Below, piece by piece: positions 41,816 through 50,707 of a stretch of 64,000 nucleotides of DNA. The notes beneath the pieces were generated by a model. It searched no databases, was not told the origin of the DNA, and saw nothing but the letters and a program-made list of their open reading frames with translations. This stretch comes from JACVRW01 sp963820315. Its GTDB lineage: Bacteria > Actinomycetota > Thermoleophilia > Solirubrobacterales > Thermoleophilaceae. The position numbers were made by a program, and so were the translations under genes. The stretch lies in the NCBI GenBank assembly GCA_963820315.1, contig CAWFZK010000039.1, forward strand, positions 1-64,000, read 5' to 3'. Every line of letters begins with the position of its first letter. Position 1 is the first letter of the stretch.

Positions 41816-42786
41816 TGCTCGCCCGGATCGCGCACGACCTCTACTGGCTCGGCCGCCACCTCGTGCGCGCCGAGCACACCGCGCGCATGCTCGACGGCCT
41901 CTTCCACGCGGACCTCCAGGGCCGGCCCGACGATCCGGCGTCGGTCACGCTCTCGTGGGAGTCGCTGCTCGTGATCATGGGCGCCGGCGAGGTCGAGGGA
42001 CCCGCCCGCCGCGACGACGTCGTGGGCCTGCTGACCACGGAGCTCGACAACCCGGTTTCGATCGTGTCGTGCGTCAACTCCGCCCGCGAGGGCGCACGCA
42101 CGCTCAGGGACACGATCTCAGCCGAGATGTGGGAGTCCGTGAACACCTTCGAGCTGCTGCTGGCGCGGCGCGACCTGCACGCGGGCCTGAGCGCGGGGCC
42201 GTACTCGATCTACTCGCTTGTCAAGGAGCGCAGCGCGCTCTTCTGGGGGCTCACGGGCCGCACGATGCAGAAGGACGACGCGCGCGCGTTCCTGCAGGCG
42301 GGCGGCCGGCTCGAGGCAGCCGACATGGTGCTCAGAATGCTGCGCGTGGCCCTGCCGCCGAACCCCTCCCCCAACGGCCAGGAGGCGCCCGAGGCGCCGC
42401 GCCGCGACGGCAACGCGCTGGCACTGCTGCGCGCCGTCGGCGGCTTCCAGGCGTTCATGCGTTCAGCGGCGGCGCCGCCGAACGCCGCGCCCGTGGCCCG
42501 CTTCATGCTGTACGAGCGCGAGTTCCCCGACTCGGTCGCGGCCTCGGTGATGTCGCTCGACGACGCGCTCGAGCGCGTCGAGGCCGACGCTCAGGACTCG
42601 CCGCCCGTATTGCGCGTGCGGCGCATGCTCGCCGACCTCGATTTCCGCGCGCGCGTGGCACCCGGGCCGGAGTCGGTGATCCCGGCGCTGCGGCCGATCC
42701 AGCAGGAGCTCGGGCGGCTCGACCACGACATCCACGACCGCTACTTCCACCCCAGCACCGTCGTCGCTCAGACCGTCACTGGATGA
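41815..42786 (+). CDS. Alpha-E domain protein (DUF403)
   Basis: A 323-residue all-helical protein from GTG 41815: LARIAHDLYWLGRHLVRAEHTARMLDGLFH (start, split hallmark LYWLGRHLVRAEHTAR), CVNSAREGARTLRDTISAEMWESVN, DMVLRMLRVALPPNP and DLDFRARVAPGPESVIPALRPI. It belongs to the alpha-E family, always linked to the circularly permuted ATP-grasp and transglutaminase partners. Its exact role is unknown, probably structural or binding in a peptide-amide modifying system. It overlaps both neighbours. Confidence 0.9.
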   Translation: MLARIAHDLYWLGRHLVRAEHTARMLDGLFHADLQGRPDDPASVTLSWESLLVIMGAGEVEGPARRDDVVGLLTTELDNPVSIVSCVNSAREGARTLRDTISAEMWESVNTFELLLARRDLHAGLSAGPYSIYSLVKERSALFWGLTGRTMQKDDARAFLQAGGRLEAADMVLRMLRVALPPNPSPNGQEAPEAPRRDGNALALLRAVGGFQAFMRSAAAPPNAAPVARFMLYEREFPDSVAASVMSLDDALERVEADAQDSPPVLRVRRMLADLDFRARVAPGPESVIPALRPIQQELGRLDHDIHDRYFHPSTVVAQTVTG

Positions 42787-43661
42787 GGTACCTGCTCCGC
42801 TATCACGCCGAGTACCGCTACTCGGGGCCCGTCTTCGATCAGCACAACGTGCTGCGCGTGACGCCTGCGACGACGCCGCAGCAGCGCGTGCGCGGCTTTC
42901 GGGTCGTCGTCGAGCCGAGCGCGCGAACGCGCATGTACAGCGACTACTTCGGCACCGACGTCGTCGAGTTCAACGTGCCCGGCGAGCACGAGCGGCTCGC
43001 GATCACCGCCGAGGGCGAGGTCGTGAACGAGGAGCCGGACCCGCCCCCCGGTGGCGGCTGGGAGCTCACGAAGACCGACGAGTACAGAAGCCGTGGCGGC
43101 GAGTTCCTGCTGCACACGGGCGACGAGCCGGGCAACGGCGGCCTCGCGTCGCTGCGCGAGGCGATCGCGGCCGACTCGCCCCGGGGGACGCTCGAGGCGC
43201 TCTGCCGGGTGATCCCCGACCGATTCGAGTACCGCCCGGGCGCGACCTTCGTGGGCTCGACGGTCGACGATCTGCTCGAGGGCGGAGCGGGCGTCTGCCA
43301 GGACTTCGTGCACCTGTCGCTCATCCTGCTGCGCGACGCGGGCATCGCCGCGCGCTACGTGTCGGGCTACCTGTTCGCGGGACCGCCCTCAACCGGCCAG
43401 ACCCCATCCAACGGCGGCGGCAACTCCGTTGAGGTCAACACGCACGCCTGGGTGGAGGCGCTGGTGCCGGGCTCGGGCGGCGCGGAGTCCGCCTGGATCG
43501 GCGCCGACCCGACCAACCGCAAGCTGGCGGGCGACGAGCACGTGAAGATCGGCCACGGGCGCCATTACGGCGACGTCGCGCCGATCCGCGGGGTCTACCG
43601 CGGGGCCGGCGGCACCACCGATCACGAGGTCAACGTCCGCATGACCCGCCTCACTTCATAA
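42783..43661 (+). CDS. Transglutaminase-like cysteine protease/ligase
   Basis: A 292-residue protein. An N-terminal beta domain (MRYLLRYHAEYRYSGPVFDQH, RVTPATTPQQRVRGF) precedes the transglutaminase fold. The catalytic Cys lies in GGAGVCQDFVHLSLILLR, His in VEVNTHAWVEALVPG, and Asp in WIGADPTNRKLAGDEHVKIG, so the triad is complete. It is the third member of the ATP-grasp / alpha-E / transglutaminase set and probably hydrolyses or transfers the amide formed by the ATP-grasp partner. The ABC exporter pair starts 16 bases later. Confidence 0.92.
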   Translation: MRYLLRYHAEYRYSGPVFDQHNVLRVTPATTPQQRVRGFRVVVEPSARTRMYSDYFGTDVVEFNVPGEHERLAITAEGEVVNEEPDPPPGGGWELTKTDEYRSRGGEFLLHTGDEPGNGGLASLREAIAADSPRGTLEALCRVIPDRFEYRPGATFVGSTVDDLLEGGAGVCQDFVHLSLILLRDAGIAARYVSGYLFAGPPSTGQTPSNGGGNSVEVNTHAWVEALVPGSGGAESAWIGADPTNRKLAGDEHVKIGHGRHYGDVAPIRGVYRGAGGTTDHEVNVRMTRLTS

Positions 43662-43677
43662 AGTAAAGTCATAGGGC

Positions 43678-45441
43678 GTGGAAACGTTCTGGCGCCTGCT
43701 CGGATTCCTGCGCCCCTACCGCCGGGGCGTGATCGTCTCATTCGTGCTGGCGGCGTTTGCGATGGGCGCCGGCGTGCTCATCCCCTACCTCGTCGGGCGC
43801 ACGGTCAACGAGATCGACAACGGCGGCGCCAACCTCTGGCCGCTCGCGCTGGCCGTCGTCGCCGCCGGCGTCTTCCGGCTCGCATTCAGCGTCTCCCGAC
43901 GGCTCCTGGCGGGCCGCGTCTCGCTGGGCGTCGAGTACGACCTGCGCAACCGCATGTACGAGCACCTGCACTCGCTCGAGCTCGCGTTCTTCGACGGCCA
44001 GCAGACCGGTCAGCTGATGTCGCGGGCGACCGTCGACCTGCAGTCGGTGCGCTTCTTCCTGGGCTACGGGCTGATCTTCATCCTGCAGTCGGCGCTCACG
44101 ATCGTGATCGCAGCCGGCGTGATGCTCGTGGTCGACCCCGGCCTCGCCGCGATCGCGCTGGCGCCGATGCCGTTCGTGATCTGGGCGTCGTTCCGCTACG
44201 GCCACCGCAACCGGCCCGCTCAGCAGGAGGTGCAGCAGCGCATCGCCGAGTTGACCGCGGAGGCTGAGGAGAACATCTCGGGCGTTCGCGTCGTCAAGGC
44301 GTTTGCGCAGGAGGAGCGCCAGCTGCGCCGCTTCAGCCGCGCGGTCGCACGCGTCTTCGATCAGTCGATGGTCTCGACGCGGCTGCGTGCCTTCTACGGG
44401 CCCTTCATAGGATTCCTCCCCCAGCTCGGCCTCGCCGCCGTCCTGTTCGTGGGCGGGCGCCAGGCCATCAACGGCTCGCTCGACGTCGGTGAGTTCGTGG
44501 CCTTCTACGGCTACGTGCTGATGCTGACCTCGCCGATGCGCATGCTCGGTATCGCGCTCGGCATGGCGCAGCGCGCGGTGGCGAGCGGCGCGCGCGTGTT
44601 CGAGCTGCTCGACCGCATGCCGGAGCTGAGCGCGCCGGACGACGCACCCGCGCTGCCCGCCGGCGACGGTCGAGTCGAGCTGCGTGGCGTGACCTTCGGC
44701 TACGGCGACGGCGAGCCCGTCCTGCGCGACGTCGACCTCGAGGTCGAGGCCGGCCGCACGGTCGCGCTCGTGGGGCCCACCGGCTCCGGCAAGACCACGC
44801 TCGTGATGCTGATTCCGCGGCTGTACGACGCCGACGAGGGCAGCGTGCTCGTCGACGGCGTGGACGTGCGCACGGTGGACCCGAGCTCGCTGCGACGCGA
44901 GGTGGCGGTCGTCTCTGACGACGCCTTCCTGTTCTCGGCCAGCCTGCGCGACAACATCACCTACGCGCGCCCCGACGCGTCGGAGGAGGCGGTGCTCGAG
45001 GCGGTGCGCCGGGCCGGCCTGCTCGAGGTGGTGGAGGATCTTCCCGACGGGCTCGACACGCTCGTCGGCGAGCGCGGCCTCACGCTCTCCGGCGGGCAGC
45101 GCCAGCGCGTCGCGATCGCACGCGCCCTGATCGCCGAGCCGCGCATCCTCATCCTCGACGACGCCACGTCGAGCGTCGACGCCAGCACCGAGAACCGCAT
45201 CAAGAGCGCCCTGCGCGAGGTGATGGAGGGCCGCACCACGTTCGTGATCGCGCACCGGCTGTCGACGATCTCGCTCGCCGACGAGGTGGTCGTCCTCGAG
45301 GGCGGCCGGGTCGCCGCGCGCGGGGCGCATGGGGAGCTGCTCGAGGACTCGGAGCTCTACCGCGAGATCGCCGAGAAGGGCCTGCCCGACCAGGTCTTCC
45401 TGAACCGCGTCGACCCCGAGCGCGAGGTGGCGGGCCTGTGA
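43678..45441 (+). CDS. ABC exporter half-transporter (TMD-NBD), first of a heterodimeric pair
   Basis: A 587-residue type IV ABC exporter. Six transmembrane helices occupy the first ~310 residues (for example GVIVSFVLAAFAMGAGVLIPYLVG). The nucleotide-binding domain has Walker A ALVGPTGSGKTTLVMLI, Q-loop region VAVVSDDAFLFSASLRDN, signature LTLSGGQRQRVAIARAL and Walker B ILILDDATSSVD, where the residue after DD is Ala rather than Glu. That makes one composite ATP site probably non-catalytic, typical of heterodimeric exporters. GTG 43678 follows an AT-rich AAAGTAAAG stretch. The stop overlaps the second half-transporter. Confidence 0.93.
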   Translation: METFWRLLGFLRPYRRGVIVSFVLAAFAMGAGVLIPYLVGRTVNEIDNGGANLWPLALAVVAAGVFRLAFSVSRRLLAGRVSLGVEYDLRNRMYEHLHSLELAFFDGQQTGQLMSRATVDLQSVRFFLGYGLIFILQSALTIVIAAGVMLVVDPGLAAIALAPMPFVIWASFRYGHRNRPAQQEVQQRIAELTAEAEENISGVRVVKAFAQEERQLRRFSRAVARVFDQSMVSTRLRAFYGPFIGFLPQLGLAAVLFVGGRQAINGSLDVGEFVAFYGYVLMLTSPMRMLGIALGMAQRAVASGARVFELLDRMPELSAPDDAPALPAGDGRVELRGVTFGYGDGEPVLRDVDLEVEAGRTVALVGPTGSGKTTLVMLIPRLYDADEGSVLVDGVDVRTVDPSSLRREVAVVSDDAFLFSASLRDNITYARPDASEEAVLEAVRRAGLLEVVEDLPDGLDTLVGERGLTLSGGQRQRVAIARALIAEPRILILDDATSSVDASTENRIKSALREVMEGRTTFVIAHRLSTISLADEVVVLEGGRVAARGAHGELLEDSELYREIAEKGLPDQVFLNRVDPEREVAGL

Positions 45442-47226
45442 GCGCCCGCGGGGTACTGAGCGCCGTCCGCGGCGAGCCGCGCCGGATCGGCAAGCTGCGC
45501 CACCTGGTGGCGCTGCTGCGCCCGTACCGCGGGCGCGTCGTGCTGATGCTGATCGCGCTGCTGATCGCCACGGCCGCCGCACTCGTGCCGCCCTACCTCG
45601 CCGGCCTCGCCATCGACGAGGGCATCCAGGACGGCGACCTGAACGCGCTCACGATGATCCTGATCGCGTTCGTCGCGGCTGCGCTCCTCAACTGGGGCGC
45701 CACGTACGTCCAGACCTACCTGATCAACTGGGTCGGCCAGCGCGCGCTCCAGGACCTCCGCATCCAGCTCTTCGAGCATCTGCAGCGGCTCTCGATCGGG
45801 TTCTACTCGCGCAACAAGGCGGGCGTGCTGATCTCGCGCTTGACGAACGACGTCCAGGCGCTCGACCAGCTCGTGACCGAGGGCATCCAGACGCTCTTCT
45901 CGGCGACGCTGACGCTGATCGGCACGGCGGTGATCCTGATCGTGCTCGATCCGAGCCTGGCGCTCGTGACGTTCCTGACCTTCCCGGTGCTGCTCGTCGG
46001 CAGCGTGATCTTCCGGATCGCGTCGAGCGGCGCCTACCGGCTGACCCGCGAGAAGATCGCTTTCGTCACCGCGTACCTGCAGGAGACGCTCTCGGGGGTG
46101 CGGATCGTGCGCGCCTTCGGGCAGGAGCCGCGTCACAAGCGCCGCTTCGCGGAGCTGAACGACGAGCACCGCGACGCGAACATGAAGACGGTCTACCTGA
46201 ATGCCGCCTACTTCCCGTCCGTGGAGCTGCTGTCCGCGGTGGCGACCGCCGCGATCCTGATCTACGGCGGCAACCAGGTGCTCGACGAGGCGATCACGAT
46301 CGGCGTGCTCGCATCGTTCGTCTTCTACCTGCAGAGCTTCTTCGACCCGATCCAGTCGCTCTCACAGCTCTACACGACCTACCAGGCGGGCATGGCGGCG
46401 CTCGACAAGATCTTCGAGCTGCTCGACGAGGAGCCCGACATGCGCGACCGGCCGGCCGCCATCGAGCTGCCGCGCGTGCGCGGCGAGATCGAGTTCGACG
46501 ACGTGACCTTCGGCTACGGGATCGAGGAGGACGAGACGCCGGCCCTCGATTCCATCTCGCTGCACGTGCCCCCGGGCCAGACGGTGGCGCTCGTGGGTGC
46601 CACCGGGGCCGGCAAGTCGACGCTCGCGAAGCTCGTCGCCCGCTTCTATGACCCGCAGAGCGGCCGCGTCCTGGTCGACGGCCACGACCTTCGCGACGTG
46701 ACCGAGCACTCGCTGCGCTCGCAGCTCGGCATCGTGCCGCAGGAGAGCTACCTGTTCTCCGGGACGATCCGCGACAACATCGCGTTCGGGGCGCCGGATG
46801 CGAGCGACGACGACGTCCGGGAGGCCGCCGCCGCGGTCGGGGCCGACGAGTTCATCTCGAGGCTGCCCGACGGCTACGACACCGAGGTCGGGCGAGCGCG
46901 GCGTTCACCTGTCGGCGGGCCAGCGGCAGCTGGTCGCGTTCGCGCGCGCCGCGGCGGCCGACCCGCGCGTCCTGATCCTCGACGAGGCGACCTCGAACGT
47001 CGACGTCCGCACCGAGTCGCAGATCGAGCGCGGCCTGCGGCGGCTGCTCGCCGGCCGCACGGCGATCGTGATCGCGCACCGGCTGTCGACCATCCGGACC
47101 GCCGGTCGCATCGTGGTGCTCGACCACGGCCGGATCGCCGAGCAGGGCACCCACGAGGAGCTGCTCGAGGCAGACGGCGCCTACGCGCGCCTGTACCGCG
47201 ACTGGGCCGAGCAGGCGGCGGCCTAG
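45438..47226 (+). CDS. ABC exporter half-transporter, second of the pair (one frameshift)
   Basis: About 595 residues when corrected. The membrane domain starts VALLRPYRGRVVLMLIALLI; the ATPase has Walker A VGATGAGKSTLAKL, Q-loop LGIVPQESYLFSG, signature HLSAGQRQLVAFARA and Walker B VLILDEATSNVD with the catalytic Glu. The frame breaks at about 46888: GGTCGGGCGAG read as GGTCGGCGAG restores EVGERGVHLSAGQ, so an extra G in a GGG run is nearly certain. With a consensus Glu here and a degenerate site in the partner, the two products form one asymmetric exporter. Substrate unknown. Confidence 0.92.
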
Positions 47227-47231
47227 CCGCC

Positions 47232-47657
47232 GTGAGCCGAGCCGCGGAGGAGTCGAACCGGCGCATGCTGCGGGCGCGCGACGCGATGGACCGCGACTAC
47301 GCGCGACCGCTCGACATCCCGACCCTGGCGAAGGTCGCACACGTCTCCGAGGCGCACTTCATCCGGGTCTTCCGCGCCACCTTCGGCGAGACCCCACACC
47401 GCTACCTGCAGCGGCGCCGGATCGAGCGAGCGATGTTCCTGCTCAGGGAGAGCGACCGCAGCGTCACCGAGATCTGCTTCGACGTTGGATTCACGAGCCT
47501 CGGGACGTTCAGCCGCACCTTCAACGAGATCGTCGGCGAGCCGCCGACCACGTACCGCTGGCGCGCGGCGGACCTGAGAGCGGTCCCCGCCTGCTTCGCG
47601 AAGGCGTGGACGAGACCGAGCAGTTTTGGAGAAGCGCGGACGCCGCGCGCGAATTAG
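47232..47657 (+). CDS. AraC-family transcriptional regulator, short form
   Basis: A 141-residue protein that is almost entirely the double HTH: AMDRDYARPLDIPTLAKVAHVSEAHFIRVFRATFGETPHRY (first HTH) and LRESDRSVTEICFDVGFTSLGTFSRTFNEIVGEPPTTYR (second HTH with the signature), cited by position 16-115. No N-terminal ligand domain is present. It is followed after ten bases by a VOC-family gene, a frequent AraC-VOC pairing in actinobacteria, and is probably its regulator. Confidence 0.9.
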   Translation: MSRAAEESNRRMLRARDAMDRDYARPLDIPTLAKVAHVSEAHFIRVFRATFGETPHRYLQRRRIERAMFLLRESDRSVTEICFDVGFTSLGTFSRTFNEIVGEPPTTYRWRAADLRAVPACFAKAWTRPSSFGEARTPRAN

Positions 47658-47667
47658 CCTCGGACTC

Positions 47668-48129
47668 ATGGCAAACAGAGTCACTCACACACAGGTCTAC
47701 GTACTGGATCAGGACGAGGCGATCGACTTCTACTGCGGGAAGCTCGGCTTCGAGCTGACCACGGACGCCGATCTCGGCTTCATGCGCTGGGTCACGGTCA
47801 GCTTCCCCGAGCAGCCGGAGCTTCAGCTGCTGCTCGAGAAGCCCGGCCCTCCGGCACACGACGAGGCGACCGCGGAGCAGGTTCGCGAGCTCGTGACAAA
47901 GGGGGCGATGGGCATGGCGGGCATCATCGCCGTGGACGACATCCACAAGACCTACGAGGAGCTCAAGGCGAAGGGAGTCGAGTTCACGGAGGAGCCGACC
48001 GAGCGCTTCTACGGGACCGACTGCGGCCTGCGCGACCCGTTCGGCAATCCGCTCCGCATCGGCACGCCGAAGGAGGGCCCGTTCGAGATTCCGGATCCCG
48101 CCGAGCTGGCGGCCGAGAACAGCGCTTGA
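47668..48129 (+). CDS. VOC (glyoxalase/dioxygenase-fold) protein
   Basis: A 153-residue vicinal-oxygen-chelate protein from ATG 47668: THTQVYVLDQDEAIDFYCGKLGFELTTDADL (first beta-alpha-beta module), then ELQLLLEKPGPPAHDE and GIIAVDDIHKTYEELKAKGVEF, ending YGTDCGLRDPFGNPLRIG. The putative metal ligands His and Glu are seen in HTQVY and LQLLLEKPG. Metal-dependent enzyme or binding protein; substrate unknown. ATG 47626 is in frame but lies within the regulator gene. Confidence 0.87.
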   Translation: MANRVTHTQVYVLDQDEAIDFYCGKLGFELTTDADLGFMRWVTVSFPEQPELQLLLEKPGPPAHDEATAEQVRELVTKGAMGMAGIIAVDDIHKTYEELKAKGVEFTEEPTERFYGTDCGLRDPFGNPLRIGTPKEGPFEIPDPAELAAENSA

Positions 48130-48134
48130 TCTGG

Positions 48135-48755
48135 CTAGCCCATCCCGAGCGAGATCACGCCGCGCGAAACCAGCCCCTGCGTGAACGCCGCCGAGGCGAG
48201 CACCTTCACCCCGTAGGCGTCGCGCAGGAACCACTCGAGGAAGACCGCCACGCTGCTGCGCACCGCGCCCGCCTTGGCGAGCGCAGCGAGGTCGTAGACG
48301 AGGATCCGGTCGCGCAGCTGCGCCTCCGCGGCGAGCCGCTCTGAGAGCGCGTCGTCGAGCGGCCCGAGCACGATCGCGGGCCGCTCGGCGGCGAGCCGCT
48401 CGCACTCGACGAAGCCGGCGCGCAGCTCGACAGTGGCGCGCTCGCGCCGCCAGGCGACGTCGAGCGCGGTCGGCGAGATCGCATGCAGCTCGACCTCGTC
48501 GAGCTCGTCGCGGTAGTGCGCCGTCAGGGCGTCGAAGAGCTCGCCCTGGGTGGTGCTGAGGCTCGCCCACTCGACCGCGCGCCCGCGCACGGCCTCGGTC
48601 ACGGCGAGCTCGACCTCGGGCTGCCGCTCTGGCCGCAGCCGCACGCGATCGGCCTCCGTGATCACGAGGTCGGGGTCGAGCGCGCCCGCCACGGCGGCCG
48701 GCAGGCTGCCGATGCGCGGGTCGAGCAGCGCCTCGAGCTCCGGGATGCCCTTCAC
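48135..48755 (-). CDS. Hypothetical protein linked to the chelatase-like gene
   Basis: A 206-residue product from GTG 48755, which overlaps the stop of the chelatase-like ORF (GTGA). It opens VKGIPELEALLDPRIGSLPA, then GALDPDLVITEADRVRLRPERQP, YRDELDEVELHAISPTALDVAWRRE, AIVLGPLDDALSERLAAEAQLRDRILVYDL and FLEWFLRDAYGVKVLASAAF. It is soluble with mixed alpha/beta prediction. No family recognised; coupling to the AAA+/VWA gene suggests a partner or substrate adaptor. Confidence 0.6.
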   Translation of the reverse strand: MKGIPELEALLDPRIGSLPAAVAGALDPDLVITEADRVRLRPERQPEVELAVTEAVRGRAVEWASLSTTQGELFDALTAHYRDELDEVELHAISPTALDVAWRRERATVELRAGFVECERLAAERPAIVLGPLDDALSERLAAEAQLRDRILVYDLAALAKAGAVRSSVAVFLEWFLRDAYGVKVLASAAFTQGLVSRGVISLGMG

Positions 48756-50707
48756 GCGCGCTCCTCGAGCAGCTCGGCGAGCAGGCCGGGGGCGAGCTCT
48801 CCGAGCGGCACGTACGTACCGCGCGCGGCCTCGGCGATCGTGCGCGCGTGCCCGCGCAGCGCCTCGGGCGAGCCGGGCGCGGCGGCATCCGCCACCACGA
48901 CTCGCACGCGCGCACGCGCAAGCTCGCGCGCCTGAAGAGCGTGTCCGCCAGCGCGTCGCCGCCGGCGCGGAGGGGCACGTTCGGCGCCCCGTCGGTGAGC
49001 GCGACGACGATCGGGCGCGCGTTCGCGCGCTTGAAGCGCCTCCTGCCGCAGGAGCAGGCGGGCGAGCTGCAGCGCGTGCGCGCAGCGGCGTCCGCCCGCT
49101 GAGCGGGATCCCGCTCAGGCGCTCCGCGGCGCAGCCGCAGGCTCCCCGTCGGCCGCAGCGCGACCGTGGCCGCGCGGGACGCCCGCCCGGAACGCGACGA
49201 GCGAGACGCGGTCGCTCCGGCCGACCGCGTCCTCGAGCAGCCGGAACGCAAGCCCCTTCACCTTCTCGACCATCGCTTCGGCCTGCAGCGAGTAGCTGTT
49301 GTCGACGACGAAGCAGACGTCGAAGCGGGACGCGGCTCTCGCGCACCTTGCGCCGCACGTCCTCGCTCGACGGAGACCCGGCCGCGCCGCTGCCGCCGCT
49401 GCGGAGCGACTGCAGCGCGGAGCGTCGCGTCGACGGCGATGTCTCGGTCGCCGTGACGCGCCAGCCGGTGCCGCGTGCGCTTGCCGCGCCGAGCGCGACG
49501 AGCGAGCGCTCGCGGCGGCCCGAGCGCGCCGCGCTCGACGCGGTCGCGGCGGCGCGCGTCGGCGTACGGCCGCTCGACGTCGACCTCGAGCTCGGCGACC
49601 TCGGGCGCGTGCTCGAGCGGCTCTAGCTCGACGCCGGGCTCGCCGGCGCCGCCGCTTTTTTTTCGGCCGCGTCCTCCTCGAGCACCTCGTCGACGATGCG
49701 GCGGAGCAGCCGGTCGTCGAGGCCCGACTGCGCGTCGAACGGGTCGACCGGCGACGCGATGGCCGAGCGCGAGCGCGGCGGCGGCGTGCACGTCCTCGCG
49801 ACCGACCGAGCGCCGGCCGTCGAGCGCCGCGCCGCGCCTTCGCGCACTGGAGCATCGTCACGTCGGCGCGATGGCTGCGCGACGCCGGCGCGCGACGACG
49901 ACCTGGCCGATCGCCGCGTAGAGCGCGTCCGGCACCTCGACGCTCGAGCGACGCGCCTGCGCCTCGGCGAGGCGCGAAGCGAGCGCAGTCCTCCTCCGCC
50001 GCCCACGCGGCCGCGAACGCCGTCGGATCCGCGCGTGAAGGCCTCGCGCCGCCGGAGCACCTCGGCGCGCTCGTCCGGCCGCCGGCGAGCGCGTCCACGA
50101 CGACCCGCAAGCCGATCCGGTCGGCGAGCTGCGGCCGGAGGTCGCCCTCCTCGGGATTCATCGTGCCGACGAGCAGGAAGCGCGACGGATGCGCTGACCG
50201 ACACGCCCTCGCGCTCGACGGTGTTGACGCCCAGCGCGGCGGCGTCGAGCAGGATGTCCGCGAGGTGGTCGTCGAGCAGGTTGATCTCGTCGACGTAGAG
50301 GATTCCGCGGTTCACCTCGGCGAGCAGGCCCGGCTCGAGCGCGGCGACGCCCTCGCGCAACGCGCGGGCGATGTCGACCGAGCCGGCGACGCGGTCGTCG
50401 GTCGCGTTGAGCGGCAGCGTCGACGATCCGCGCCCGGCGGCGCGCGACCGGCAGCTCCTCCCCGCGCTCCCGGCGGGCGCGGCAGGCCGCGCAGGCGCAC
50501 GCCGGGTCGCACGAGAACGGGCAGTCGGCCGACGACCTCGAGCTCCGGCAGCAGCGCCGCCAGCCCGCGGACGGCCGTCGACTTCGCCGTCCCGCTCGGC
50601 CCCTCGACCAGCACGCCGCCGATCGCCGGGTTGACGGCGTTGAGCAGGAGCGCCTGCTTCAGGCGCTCCTGCCCGACGATCGCGGTGAAGGGGTACGGCC
50701 GGTTCAG
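48753..50707 (-). CDS. Fused ChlI-ChlD-type AAA+/VWA chelatase-like protein (many frame breaks)
   Basis: Pieces in all three frames rebuild one protein of about 650 residues, the length of mycobacterial fused 'magnesium/cobalt chelatase' proteins. The N-terminal AAA+ part reads YPFTAIVGQERLKQALLLNAV, Walker A VLVEGPSGTAKSTAVRGLAA, then GILYVDEINLLDDHLADILLDAAA (Walker B and sensor region) and MNPEEGDLRPQLADRIGL. The C-terminal VWA domain has FDVCFVVDNSYSLQAEAMV (MIDAS DxSxS) and VVALTDGAPNVPLRAGGDAL. At least five indels are needed, similar to the neighbouring TPP gene, so local sequence error is likely. No canonical start: CTG 50707 overlaps the upstream stop. Confidence 0.72.

Noticed and set aside
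49656..49663. Run of eight T as a terminator
   Set aside because: It lies inside the chelatase-like coding region, in a Lys/Ala-rich linker on the minus strand, without a preceding hairpin.
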